Assembly: GCF_049341065.1 (NCBI RefSeq) | Contig: NZ_JBMPIX010000008.1 | Location: forward strand, 1-64,000 | Length of the DNA: 64,000 bases | Origin: Pacificoceanicola sp049341065 | Lineage (GTDB): Bacteria; Pseudomonadota; Alphaproteobacteria; Rhodobacterales; Rhodobacteraceae | Direction: 5' to 3' | Notes under the pieces: generated by a model | Database searches by the model: none | Told to the model about the DNA's origin: nothing | Seen by the model: the letters and a program-made list of their open reading frames with translations, nothing else | Shown here: piece by piece, positions 41,495 to 50,437 of the stretch | Numbering within the stretch: position 1 is the stretch's first letter | How the letters are laid out: each line of letters begins with the position of its first letter | Program-made: the position numbers and the translations under genes

Positions 41495-42256
41495 ATGCTG
41501 TACAGTCGGGGCCACGCCTTTATCTATTCGCAGTTGAACCGGACGGGGAGTTCTTCGACCGGGCTCTACCTGCGTCAGTTTTGTGGCCCTGACTTCACCC
41601 CAACGACCCCCTGGACGCCGGAGATCATCTCGAACTCCGGTGTCGTCGGACGTGTTGGCGCGCGCGAGACCTTTACGGTTGAGCCGCGGTTTCAGGTCCA
41701 CATGGCGCTCGACGCCATGCACGCGGGCCTTGGAGCCGAGATCTGGGATCGCTGTGCCATCGTGTCGAACATGCGAAATCCTTACACGCGGACGATGTCG
41801 ATCCGGAATGTCTGGGAACGTCAGGGCCGGATCGAAGCCAGCGAGGATGCCGATGTTGTACGCGGGCAGATCGACGCCATGGATATCGAAGGCATGGGTC
41901 TGAGGACTCGGGAGCTCACGCATCTGGACGGGCGATATGCCCTGACCCATATCCTGTTCACGGAGACCCTCGAAGGCGATCTTCAGGCGCTGGCCGCGGA
42001 TCGCGGACTTACCCCGCCGCACCCCTCCCGGCCGCGCCTCCAGTCGAACGAGAATGCGCTCAAATCCCGCCATCCGGGCGAATTCATTTCGCCGGACGCC
42101 CGCCGCAGAATTGAGGCCGCCTATGGTTGGATCTTCGATCTTTACGGCTACTCCCGCCATCCCGATGATGCACTGCAGCCGCCGGCCTGCCGCCAAGCCG
42201 GCTGGAGCGGGCCGACGGACGGCCTTGCCACGTTTCAGAGGGAAGGCCAGATATGA
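41495..42256 (+). CDS. Sulfotransferase-family-like protein
   Basis: The 253-residue protein has an N-terminal FIYSQLNRTGSSSTGLYLRQ near 9-28, in the position of the PAPS 5'-phosphosulfate loop, and MRNPYTRTMSIRNVWERQG near 93-111, the PAPS 3'-phosphate (R-x7-S/T-type) region of membrane-associated sulfotransferases. The rest, including THILFTETLEGDLQALA, fits the same fold. Substrate unknown; a glycan or lipid is possible. ATG 41495 starts 2 bp after sucD, so it is in the TCA operon, an unexpected place for this enzyme. Confidence 0.75.
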   Translation: MLYSRGHAFIYSQLNRTGSSSTGLYLRQFCGPDFTPTTPWTPEIISNSGVVGRVGARETFTVEPRFQVHMALDAMHAGLGAEIWDRCAIVSNMRNPYTRTMSIRNVWERQGRIEASEDADVVRGQIDAMDIEGMGLRTRELTHLDGRYALTHILFTETLEGDLQALAADRGLTPPHPSRPRLQSNENALKSRHPGEFISPDARRRIEAAYGWIFDLYGYSRHPDDALQPPACRQAGWSGPTDGLATFQREGQI

Positions 42257-42368
42257 CCACGCGATGCCTGATGGCCTTGCGGCACCGACCCGACACGCCG
42301 TGCAAATCCGATAATCCAGACACCCTGCCCAACGTGACCCAACGCCCCCGCAACCCCGAGGTGCTAAA

Positions 42369-45335
42369 ATGAACGACCAAAGCCCCAATGACCTGTTTCA
42401 TGCTTCCAGCTTTATGCAGGGGCACAACGCGGAATACCTCGAACAGATGTATGCCCGCTATGCCAATGACCCGAACGCGGTAGACGCCTCGTGGCAGGCC
42501 TTCTTTTCGCAGCTCGGCGACGACGACATGGACGTCAAGAAAGAGGCCGCAGGCCCGTCCTGGGCGCGTGGCGACTGGCCGCCCGTTCCCAATGACGACC
42601 TGACCGGCGCGCTGACAGGCGAATGGCCGATGCCGATGGTCCCTGCCGAAGCCAAGGGCGCAGGTCAAAAGATCAAGGACGCCGCTGCGGCCAAGGGTGT
42701 CGAGGTCAGCGACGAAGCCATCCAGCGCGCTGTTCTGGACAGCATCCGCGCGCTCATGCTGATCCGCGCCTACCGGATCCGGGGCCATCTGGCCGCCGAC
42801 CTGGACCCACTGGGGATGCGGGACAGCACCAACCATCCGGAACTGGACGCGAAATCCTATGGCTTTACCGAAGCCGACATGGATCGCCCGATCTTTATCG
42901 ACAACGTGCTGGGCCTGCAGATCGCCTCGCTGCGCGAGATCCTGAGCATCGTCAAACGCACCTACTGCGGCACCTTCGCGCTGCAATACATGCACATTTC
43001 CGACCCCGAGCAATCCGCCTGGCTGAAAGAGCGGATCGAAGGCTTTGGCAAGGAAATCCAGTTCACCCGTGAAGGCCGCAAAGCCATCCTGAACAAAATG
43101 GTCGAAGCCGAGGGTTTCGAGAAATTCCTGCACGTCAAATACATGGGCACCAAGCGCTTTGGCCTTGATGGTGGCGAAAGCCTGATCCCCGCGATGGAGC
43201 AGATCATCAAGCGCGGCGGCAACCTTGGCGTCAAGGAAATCGTCGTCGGCATGCCCCACCGTGGCCGTTTGTCGGTTCTGGCGAACGTCATGCAAAAGCC
43301 CTACAAGGCGATCTTCAACGAATTCCAGGGCGGCAGCTTCAAGCCCGAGGATGTCGACGGCTCGGGCGATGTGAAATACCACCTCGGGGCGTCTTCGGAC
43401 CGCGAATTCGATGGCAACTCCGTGCACCTGTCGCTGACCGCCAACCCCTCGCACCTTGAGGCGGTGAACCCCGTGGTTCTGGGCAAGGTTCGCGCCAAGC
43501 AGGACCAGATGGGCGATCCGACCCGCACCAAGGTTCTGCCGATCCTGCTGCACGGCGATGCCGCTTTTGCCGGTCAGGGTGTGGTTGCGGAATGTTTTGC
43601 CCTGTCCGGTCTGCGCGGTCACAAGACCGGCGGCACAATCCATATCGTGGTGAACAACCAGATCGGCTTTACCACGGCGCCGCATTTCTCGCGCTCCTCG
43701 CCCTACCCCACCGACAACGCGCTGGTGGTCGAGGCGCCGATCTTCCACGTCAACGGTGACGATCCCGAGGCCGTGGTGCATGCCGCCAAAGTCGCGACCG
43801 AGTTCCGTCAGAAGTTTGGCAAGGACGTGGTCATCGACATTTTCTGCTATCGCCGCTTCGGTCACAACGAAGGCGATGAGCCCATGTTCACCAATCCGAT
43901 CATGTACAAAAAGATCAAGGGCCACAAAACGACCCTGTCGCTGTACACTGAACGGCTGGTCAAGGATGGCCTCATCCCCGAGGGGGAGATTGAGGATATG
44001 AAGGCCGCTTTCCAGGCCAGGCTGAACGAAGAATTCGAGGCTGGAAAAACCTACAAGCCGAACAAGGCCGACTGGCTGGACGGCCGTTGGTCGCATCTGG
44101 ATCGCCAGAAGCAAGGCAAATACCAGCGCGGCAAGACTTCGATCGAAGAATCGACGCTCAAGGAAGTTGGCGGCGCGATCACCCGCGTGCCCGACGGCTT
44201 CCCGCTGCACAAGACGGTTGGCCGACTCGTGGAAACCCGTGCGAACATGGTCGAAACCGGTCAGGGCTATGACTGGGCAACCGCCGAGGCGCTGGCCTTT
44301 GGCTCTCTCCTGACCGAAGGCTATCCGGTGCGTCTGGCCGGACAGGACAGCACGCGCGGCACCTTCTCGCAGCGCCACTCCGCCTTTATCGACCAGTCGA
44401 CCGAAGAACGCTATTACCCGCTGAACCACATCCGCGAAGGTCAGGCCAAGTACGAAGTGATCGACAGCGCCCTGTCCGAATACGCGGTGCTGGGCTTTGA
44501 ATACGGCTACTCGATGGCTGAACCCAACGCCCTGACCCTGTGGGAAGCGCAGTTCGGCGACTTTGCCAACGGCGCACAGATCATGTTCGATCAGTTCGTC
44601 TCCTCGGGCGAAAGCAAATGGTTGCGCATGTCCGGCCTGGTCTGCCTGCTGCCGCATGGCTTTGAAGGTCAGGGACCCGAGCATTCGTCCGCGCGGTTGG
44701 AGCGTTTCTTGCAGATGTGCGGTCAGGACAACTGGATCGTGGCGAACTGTTCGACCCCGGCAAACTATTTCCACATCCTGCGCCGCCAGCTGCACCGCAG
44801 CTTCCGCAAGCCGCTGGTTCTGATGACGCCGAAATCGCTGCTGCGTCACAAGCTCTGCGTCTCGGACGCCGAGATGTTCACCACTGGTTCATCCTTCCAC
44901 CGCGTCCTTTGGGACGATGCGGAGAAAGGCCATTCCGACACCAAGCTGGTCTCTGACGACAAGATCAAGCGCGTCGTGATGTGTTCGGGCAAGGTCTATT
45001 ACGACCTTCTCGAAGAACGCGATGCCCGCGGCATCGAGGACGTCTATCTGATGCGTTTCGAGCAGTTCTACCCCTTCCCGGCGATCTCCGCCGTGAAAGA
45101 GCTTGAGCGTTTCAAGAACGCCGAAATGATCTGGTGTCAGGAAGAGCCCAAGAACCAGGGCGCATGGACCTTTATCGAACCCAACCTCGAATGGGTGCTG
45201 GGGCGCATCGACGCCACCCACAAGCGACCACGTTACGTGGGCCGCGCCACCTCGGCCTCGCCCGCGACGGGTCTGGCCAGCCAGCACAAAGCACAGCAAG
45301 CCGCGCTCGTTGACGAAGCGCTGACGATTGATTGA
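42369..45335 (+). CDS. sucA: 2-oxoglutarate dehydrogenase E1 component
   Basis: The 988-residue thiamine-diphosphate decarboxylase of the oxoglutarate dehydrogenase complex. N-terminal E2-binding segment SSFMQGHNAEYLEQMYARYA near 13-32; then RAYRIRGHLAADLDPLG near 130; TPP-binding region GDAAFAGQGVVAECFALSGL near 396-415 and NNQIGFTTAP near 430; C-terminal GQDSTRGTFSQRHSAF near 657 and RLERFLQMCGQDNW near 777. Length is typical for alphaproteobacteria. A 921-residue antisense frame across it is a codon-bias shadow. Confidence 0.97.
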   Translation: MNDQSPNDLFHASSFMQGHNAEYLEQMYARYANDPNAVDASWQAFFSQLGDDDMDVKKEAAGPSWARGDWPPVPNDDLTGALTGEWPMPMVPAEAKGAGQKIKDAAAAKGVEVSDEAIQRAVLDSIRALMLIRAYRIRGHLAADLDPLGMRDSTNHPELDAKSYGFTEADMDRPIFIDNVLGLQIASLREILSIVKRTYCGTFALQYMHISDPEQSAWLKERIEGFGKEIQFTREGRKAILNKMVEAEGFEKFLHVKYMGTKRFGLDGGESLIPAMEQIIKRGGNLGVKEIVVGMPHRGRLSVLANVMQKPYKAIFNEFQGGSFKPEDVDGSGDVKYHLGASSDREFDGNSVHLSLTANPSHLEAVNPVVLGKVRAKQDQMGDPTRTKVLPILLHGDAAFAGQGVVAECFALSGLRGHKTGGTIHIVVNNQIGFTTAPHFSRSSPYPTDNALVVEAPIFHVNGDDPEAVVHAAKVATEFRQKFGKDVVIDIFCYRRFGHNEGDEPMFTNPIMYKKIKGHKTTLSLYTERLVKDGLIPEGEIEDMKAAFQARLNEEFEAGKTYKPNKADWLDGRWSHLDRQKQGKYQRGKTSIEESTLKEVGGAITRVPDGFPLHKTVGRLVETRANMVETGQGYDWATAEALAFGSLLTEGYPVRLAGQDSTRGTFSQRHSAFIDQSTEERYYPLNHIREGQAKYEVIDSALSEYAVLGFEYGYSMAEPNALTLWEAQFGDFANGAQIMFDQFVSSGESKWLRMSGLVCLLPHGFEGQGPEHSSARLERFLQMCGQDNWIVANCSTPANYFHILRRQLHRSFRKPLVLMTPKSLLRHKLCVSDAEMFTTGSSFHRVLWDDAEKGHSDTKLVSDDKIKRVVMCSGKVYYDLLEERDARGIEDVYLMRFEQFYPFPAISAVKELERFKNAEMIWCQEEPKNQGAWTFIEPNLEWVLGRIDATHKRPRYVGRATSASPATGLASQHKAQQAALVDEALTID

Positions 45336-45375
45336 ACCCTCAAGTAGCCAAGCGCTAGGGTAACAAAAAGGAACT

Positions 45376-46917
45376 ATGACTATGACCGAAGTGCGCGTCC
45401 CCACGCTGGGGGAATCGGTAACCGAGGCAACCGTGGCAACCTGGTTCAAGAAGCCGGGCGATGCCGTGGCTGTTGACGAAATGCTTTGCGAGCTGGAAAC
45501 CGACAAGGTCACGGTCGAGGTCCCCTCGCCCGTCGCCGGCATCCTGGCCGATATCGTGGCGGGCGAAGGTGAAACCGTCGGCGTCGATGCCCTGCTGGCC
45601 AATATCTCGGCGTCGGACAATGCCGGGCCGTCCGATCCAAAGCCGCGCGCCGAAGGCTCGCAAAAGGAAGAGGTTGGCCTGAAGCCTGCAAATGGTGGCG
45701 AAACGGTTGACGTGATGGTCCCGACCCTGGGCGAAAGCGTTTCCGAAGCGACCGTTTCGACCTGGTTCAAGAACGTTGGCGACAGCGTCGAACAGGACGA
45801 AATGCTTTGCGAGCTGGAAACCGACAAAGTGTCGGTCGAAGTGCCCGCCCCCGCGGCTGGCACCCTGACCGAGATCGTCGCGAACGAAGGCGACACGGTG
45901 CAGGCCGACGCCAAGCTGGCGGTGATCTCGTCCGGTGACGCCGGGGCCCCGGCCACCGGCGACGACGCCTCGAAAGGAGCGCAGTACGACACGCCCGAGG
46001 CGGGGAATGCTGGACCCGGCAAGGACATCAAGGATGGCCCCGCCGCCGAAAAGGCCATGGCCGAGGCTGGCATCAGCCGCGACCAGGTCACGGGTTCGGG
46101 CCGTGATGGCCGCGCGACCAAGGCCGATGTCTCTGCTGCTGTTGCCGCCGCGAAATCCGCGCCTGCTGCCTCGGCCCCGGCCAGCGCGCCGCGCGCACCG
46201 GTGCCTGCCGATGACGCCGCGCGCGAAGAGCGGGTCAAGATGACCCGCCTGCGCCAGACCATCGCCCGCCGCCTTAAGGACGCGCAGAACACCGCCGCGA
46301 TCCTGACCACCTACAACGAGGTGGACATGACGGAGACCATGGCGCTGCGGAAGGAGTACAAGGAACTCTTCGAGAAGAAGCACGGCGTCAAGCTTGGCTT
46401 CATGTCCTTCTTCACCAAGGCCTGCTGCCACGCTTTGAAAGAAGTGCCGGAAGTGAACGCCGAGATCGACGGCACGGACATCGTCTACAAGAATTTCGTG
46501 CACATGGGCATCGCTGCGGGCACCCCGCAGGGCCTCGTCGTTCCGGTCATCCGCGACGCCGACCAGATGTCCTTTGCCGAGATCGAGAAGGCCATCGCCG
46601 AAAAGGGCAAGCGCGCCCGCGACGGCAAGCTGTCGATGGCGGAAATGCAGGGCGGCACCTTCACCATCTCGAACGGCGGCGTCTATGGCTCGCTGATGTC
46701 CTCGCCGATCCTCAACCCCCCGCAGTCCGGCATCCTCGGCATGCACAAGATCCAGGACCGTCCGATGGTCATCAACGGCGAGATCAAGATCCGCCCGATG
46801 ATGTACCTCGCGCTTTCCTACGATCACCGCATCGTCGACGGCAAAGGCGCAGTGACCTTCCTCGTGCGCGTCAAAGAAGCGCTTGAGGACCCGCGCCGGT
46901 TGTTGATGGATCTGTGA
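45376..46917 (+). CDS. sucB: 2-oxoglutarate dehydrogenase E2 (dihydrolipoyl succinyltransferase) with two lipoyl domains
   Basis: The 513-residue core of the complex. Two lipoyl domains occur in tandem, each with the lipoyl-lysine motif ELETDKV (near residues 38 and 151); they are joined and followed by Ala/Pro-rich linkers. A peripheral-subunit-binding domain with AAEKAMAEAGISRDQVTGSG lies near 223 and the catalytic domain ends YDHRIVDGKGAVTFLVRVKE near 483 (catalytic His/Asp). The usual OdhB has one lipoyl domain. Start at ATG 45376 or 45382. Confidence 0.96.
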   Translation: MTMTEVRVPTLGESVTEATVATWFKKPGDAVAVDEMLCELETDKVTVEVPSPVAGILADIVAGEGETVGVDALLANISASDNAGPSDPKPRAEGSQKEEVGLKPANGGETVDVMVPTLGESVSEATVSTWFKNVGDSVEQDEMLCELETDKVSVEVPAPAAGTLTEIVANEGDTVQADAKLAVISSGDAGAPATGDDASKGAQYDTPEAGNAGPGKDIKDGPAAEKAMAEAGISRDQVTGSGRDGRATKADVSAAVAAAKSAPAASAPASAPRAPVPADDAAREERVKMTRLRQTIARRLKDAQNTAAILTTYNEVDMTETMALRKEYKELFEKKHGVKLGFMSFFTKACCHALKEVPEVNAEIDGTDIVYKNFVHMGIAAGTPQGLVVPVIRDADQMSFAEIEKAIAEKGKRARDGKLSMAEMQGGTFTISNGGVYGSLMSSPILNPPQSGILGMHKIQDRPMVINGEIKIRPMMYLALSYDHRIVDGKGAVTFLVRVKEALEDPRRLLMDL

Positions 46918-46929
46918 TCCCACAAGCTA

Positions 46930-46964
46930 GTCTTCAACGAACGACAAAATCGTTCGTTGAAGAC
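46930..46964. terminator. 15-bp perfect hairpin after sucB
   Basis: GTCTTCAACGAACGA and its exact complement flank a CAAAA loop, 13 bp after the sucB stop. There is no T-tract on either side, so it may act as an mRNA 3' stabiliser or a Rho-dependent end rather than an intrinsic terminator. It also lies downstream of the convergent small gene at 47002. Confidence 0.6.
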
Positions 46965-47001
46965 GCAACTTACGAAGAATGGATTGCTTGATGTTCGTTG
47001 G

Positions 47002-47223
47002 CTACTTGAGAAGTAGAGCCAGATGCTGCAACTCGGCAGTGACGTCTTGCATTTCTGAGTTTCTTGAAGATTGTCGAGCAGCATCATGCAAAGCTGCAAC
47101 CACTTTTTCTTTTAGGCCAGACTTTGCACTGTCTAAGCCTGCCACGATAATTTGCATTGCAATCTCTTGGGCCGCTGCCTTGGCAAGCAAGTCTTTTACC
47201 GTTTCAAAGAGTTCATCGTCCAT
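47002..47223 (-). CDS. Small hypothetical protein, antisense to the sucB-lpd gene order
   Basis: A 73-residue helical acidic protein starting MDDELFETVKDLLAKAAAQE, with an AAGGG Shine-Dalgarno before ATG 47223. It contains no signal peptide or motif I recognise. GC content is clearly lower than that of the flanking genes, suggesting acquisition. It is convergent with sucB and divergent from the MAPEG gene. Confidence 0.68.
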   Translation of the reverse strand: MDDELFETVKDLLAKAAAQEIAMQIIVAGLDSAKSGLKEKVVAALHDAARQSSRNSEMQDVTAELQHLALLLK

Positions 47224-47315
47224 TTTGGCCCTTTCAATTGCAATTTTCGATCCTTCGACCTCAGCCTTTCCTTCAGCAAGGGAAAGATCAAGCAGAAGTA
47301 CAGGTTAAGGCTGTC

Positions 47316-47705
47316 ATGACCCCCGAACTCACCGCCCTCACCCTCGCCGCCCTCCTGCAAGTGATCCACTTCTCGATCTACTCGGTCACAGCACAGATGC
47401 AGGTCGGCACAAAATACGCCGCTTCCCCCCGCGACACGCCGCGCCAATTGACCGGTATCGCAGGCCGCGCGCAACGGGCGATGAACAACCACTTCGAAGG
47501 GCTGATCCTGTTCGGCATCGCCGCTCTGACCCTGACCTTTGCCGACAAGGCAACGGAAACCACGGCCTTGCTCGCTGTGATATACTTGATCGCCCGCGTG
47601 CTGTACCTGCCCGCCTATCTGCTGGGCCTTGCGCCGTGGCGGTCGTTGATCTGGGCGGTCGGGTTTCTTGCAACACTCGCCATGCTTGTTCTGGCCCTGC
47701 TATGA
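47316..47705 (+). CDS. MAPEG-family membrane protein
   Basis: The 129-residue protein has four predicted membrane helices. RAQRAMNNHFEGLILFGIAA near 52-71 is the MAPEG signature (the conserved Arg-x-x-x-N-x-x-E region), and YLIARVLYLPAYLLGLAPWR near 91-110 follows. Bacterial MAPEG proteins are glutathione-transferase-like or of unknown function. ATG 47316 was chosen because the in-frame extension upstream runs antisense over the small gene at 47002-47223. Located between sucB and lpd. Confidence 0.9.
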   Translation: MTPELTALTLAALLQVIHFSIYSVTAQMQVGTKYAASPRDTPRQLTGIAGRAQRAMNNHFEGLILFGIAALTLTFADKATETTALLAVIYLIARVLYLPAYLLGLAPWRSLIWAVGFLATLAMLVLALL

Positions 47706-47823
47706 TTGTCCGAAACGGAGAAATTGGCTCTGGACGCCGCGCCACCAGCCCATTCAGTAAGGACCACAAATATCCCGGGAGTGAGGGGCCACGGCCCTGC
47801 CCGCGAAAACGAAAGGAAATCCA

Positions 47824-49212
47824 ATGGCAAATTATGACGTGATCATCATCGGTGGGGGCCCCGGCGGCTATGTCTCGGCGATCCGATGCGCGCAGCTTGG
47901 CCTGAAAACCGCCTGCGTTGAAGGGCGTGACGCCCTTGGCGGCACCTGCCTGAACGTCGGCTGCATCCCGTCCAAGGCCCTGCTGCACGCGTCGCACCAG
48001 TTGCACGAGGCCGAGCACAACTTTGCCAAGATGGGCCTCAAGGGCAAATCCCCTTCGGTCGACTGGAAACAGATGCTGGCCTACAAGGACGACGTGATTG
48101 GCCAGAACACCAAGGGCATCGAGTTCCTGTTCAAGAAGAACAAGGTCGACTGGCTCAAGGGCTGGGGCAGCATCCCCGAGGCCGGCAAGGTCAAGGTCGG
48201 CGACGATATCCATGAGGCCAAGAGCATCGTGATCGCTTCCGGCTCGGAACCCAGCAGCCTGCCGGGTGTCGAGATCGACGAAAAGGTTGTCGTGACGTCG
48301 ACCGGCGCGTTGGAATTGCCTAAGGTACCGAAAAAGATGGTCGTGATCGGCGCGGGCGTCATCGGGCTGGAATTGGGCAGCGTCTATGCCCGTCTGGGAA
48401 CCGAAGTGCAGGTGATCGAATTCCTCGATTTCATCACCCCGGGAATGGACAGCGAAGTGCAGCGCGCCTTCCAGAAGATCCTGACCAAGCAGGGTCTCAA
48501 GTTTACCATGGGCGCCGCCGTGCAAAAGGTCGAAGCTTCCAAGACCAAGGCCAAGGTCACCTACAAGCTGCGCAAGGACGACAGCGAGCATGATATCGAC
48601 GCCGATGTGGTGCTGGTTGCCACGGGTCGCCGCCCCTATGTCGATGGTCTGGGCCTTGACGCTCTGGGCATCGAGATGACCGACCGTGGCCAGATCAAGA
48701 CCGACGACCAGTGGCGCACCAACGTCCCTGGCATCTATGCCATCGGCGACGCGATCGAAGGCCCGATGCTGGCGCACAAGGCCGAAGACGAAGGCATGGC
48801 CGCCGCCGAAGTGATCGCGGGCAAACATGGCCACGTGAACTATGGCGTGATCCCCGGCGTGATCTACACCGCCCCCGAGGTTGCCAGCGTCGGCAAGACA
48901 GAGGATCAACTTAAGGCCGAGGGCGTGTCCTACAAGGTTGGCAAGTTCAGCTTTATGGGCAATGGCCGCGCCAAGGCCGTGTTCCAAGGTGACGGCTTTG
49001 TCAAACTTCTGGCGGACAAGGAAACCGACCGCGTGCTAGGTTGTCACATCATTGGACCGGGCGCAGGCGATCTGATCCACGAGATTTGCGTCGGCATGGA
49101 ATTCGGTGCCAGCGCCGAGGATATCGCGCTGACCTGCCACGCGCACCCGACCTTCTCCGAGGCCGTGCGCGAGGCTGCCCTTGCTTGCGGCGACGGCGCG
49201 ATCCACGCCTGA
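47824..49212 (+). CDS. lpd: Dihydrolipoyl dehydrogenase (E3)
   Basis: A 462-residue flavoprotein reoxidising lipoyl groups of 2-oxoacid dehydrogenases with NAD. FAD motif IIIGGGPGGYVSAIRCAQLG near 6-25, redox disulfide GGTCLNVGCIPSKALLH near 40-56, NAD motif VIGAGVIGLELGSVYARLG near 177-195, and the C-terminal His-x4-Glu in CHAHPTFSEAVREAAL near 438-453. Location after sucAB indicates the oxoglutarate complex partner. It ends in a strong terminator. Confidence 0.97.
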   Translation: MANYDVIIIGGGPGGYVSAIRCAQLGLKTACVEGRDALGGTCLNVGCIPSKALLHASHQLHEAEHNFAKMGLKGKSPSVDWKQMLAYKDDVIGQNTKGIEFLFKKNKVDWLKGWGSIPEAGKVKVGDDIHEAKSIVIASGSEPSSLPGVEIDEKVVVTSTGALELPKVPKKMVVIGAGVIGLELGSVYARLGTEVQVIEFLDFITPGMDSEVQRAFQKILTKQGLKFTMGAAVQKVEASKTKAKVTYKLRKDDSEHDIDADVVLVATGRRPYVDGLGLDALGIEMTDRGQIKTDDQWRTNVPGIYAIGDAIEGPMLAHKAEDEGMAAAEVIAGKHGHVNYGVIPGVIYTAPEVASVGKTEDQLKAEGVSYKVGKFSFMGNGRAKAVFQGDGFVKLLADKETDRVLGCHIIGPGAGDLIHEICVGMEFGASAEDIALTCHAHPTFSEAVREAALACGDGAIHA

Positions 49213-49228
49213 ACGTCCTCAATACTCT

Positions 49229-49259
49229 GCCCCCGGTCAGACAGGTTTTGACCGGGGGC
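49229..49259 (+). terminator. Intrinsic terminator of lpd
   Basis: GCCCCCGGTCA (49229-49239) pairs with TGACCGGGGGC (49249-49259), with a 9-base loop. TACATTTTATT follows, a degenerate T-rich tail. Confidence 0.85.
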
Positions 49260-49312
49260 TACATTTTATTAACTGCCAAGATTTAAGCATAGAAACGCGT
49301 TAAAGTCGCCAA

Positions 49313-49828
49313 ATGGGTACACCACTCAACCCCAAGGAGTGGACAGCTGAGTTAAATGTAATGGGTATTTTACAGCATGTATTCGCCGCTCTTTTCGCGG
49401 CAAGTTCAGCATCAGGCGCGCTGGCCGAGCCCAATTCGGGCCTCGGCAGACGTATTGAAACCCTGAGTTATGTTGCCCCAAGCGCCATCCCCGGCGCAGA
49501 TGGCGAACCGCTGTCGCTTTGCCAGATAACCCGTACGTTCCACGCGCTGTCCGTTCCCATGTGGCACAACGCCAAGGCATATGCGTTGGCCACCAATGCC
49601 TGCGTAACCGACATCTTCATGGAATTGTCGCTGGCCGAGTTCACACAGATCCAAAGCCTCGGTCTGGTGCCGCAGACCTTGCCCACGGTCCCAGCTTTGC
49701 TCCTGCGCGAGCGGCTGACCAAAGCCTGGGGCTTGGGTATATTGGCATTGCTATTTGGGAGCGCCACGTTTGTCAGTTCGCGCAAATTTCGCGCGCATCG
49801 GGCCTTGGATGTGCGCGCCCGGGCCTGA
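49313..49828 (+). CDS. Hypothetical membrane protein
   Basis: A 171-residue protein with a hydrophobic signal-like segment at about 17-38 (GILQHVFAALFAASSASGAL) and a C-terminal transmembrane helix at about 137-155 (WGLGILALLFGSATFVSS) followed by a basic tail. The middle is periplasmic with two Cys (SLCQITRTFHALS and TNACVTDIFM). ATG 49361 is an alternative start giving a cleaner signal peptide; neither has a clear Shine-Dalgarno. Function unknown. Confidence 0.7.
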   Translation: MGTPLNPKEWTAELNVMGILQHVFAALFAASSASGALAEPNSGLGRRIETLSYVAPSAIPGADGEPLSLCQITRTFHALSVPMWHNAKAYALATNACVTDIFMELSLAEFTQIQSLGLVPQTLPTVPALLLRERLTKAWGLGILALLFGSATFVSSRKFRAHRALDVRARA

Positions 49829-49834
49829 AAGTGC

Positions 49835-50437
49835 TTACCACAGCTTGGGTTGCGCCTTGGCCTCATAATTGGCGTCGTAATCCGCGCCACCTTCGGCTCC
49901 ACCCATCATATCCGCCAGAATTTGCCCAACCGTTGGCACGGTATGCTTGTCATCCCGCTTCCAGATTTCCGAGCGGATCAGTGCCTTGGCACATTGGCTG
50001 TAAACCTCGTCCACCTCGATCACCACAATGGTGGCAGGCTGGCGCCCCTTCTTCTCGAAACTGGCTCGCAGATCGACATCATCGGTCAGAAATGCGCGAC
50101 CGTTGACCCGCACAGTCGTTGTCGAACCCGGAACGAGGAACAGAAGTGCGACATGCGGATCGCGGATGATGTCACGCAGGCAATCCAAGCGGTTGTTGCC
50201 CCACCAATCGGGCATCAAAAGCGTCTTGTCGTCCTGCACACGCACAACCGGACCGTTGTCGCCGCGCGGGCTGCCGTGCACCCCTTCGGGACCAACCGTC
50301 GACAGAACGCAAAAGCGTGATCCTTCGATCCAGCGTTGATAGAGCGGCGTCAGATGCCGGGCGACCTTTGCGATCGAGGTCGGAACCGGATCGCCGTAAA
50401 GCGCGTGCAAATCCTTAAGTGTTTGCAGTTTGCGCAT
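49835..50437 (-). CDS. Pyridoxamine 5'-phosphate oxidase-related FMN-binding protein
   Basis: A 200-residue split-barrel flavoprotein of the PPOX superfamily (MSMEG_1061-like). Blocks: RFCVLSTVGPEGVHGSPRGD near 41-60 (FMN phosphate binding), LLMPDWWGNNRLDCLRDII near 73-91 and VALLFLVPGSTTTVRVNGRA near 96-115. These small oxidoreductases act on unknown substrates; they are not PdxH. ATG 50437 is preferred over the TTG one codon upstream. It overlaps the 3' end of plsC by 23 bp. Confidence 0.86.
   Translation of the reverse strand: MRKLQTLKDLHALYGDPVPTSIAKVARHLTPLYQRWIEGSRFCVLSTVGPEGVHGSPRGDNGPVVRVQDDKTLLMPDWWGNNRLDCLRDIIRDPHVALLFLVPGSTTTVRVNGRAFLTDDVDLRASFEKKGRQPATIVVIEVDEVYSQCAKALIRSEIWKRDDKHTVPTVGQILADMMGGAEGGADYDANYEAKAQPKLW

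Noticed and set aside
42084..44849. A 921-codon open frame antisense to sucA
   Set aside because: Long antisense frames are expected in GC-rich genes with strong third-base bias; the + strand encodes a complete oxoglutarate dehydrogenase E1 with all motifs.
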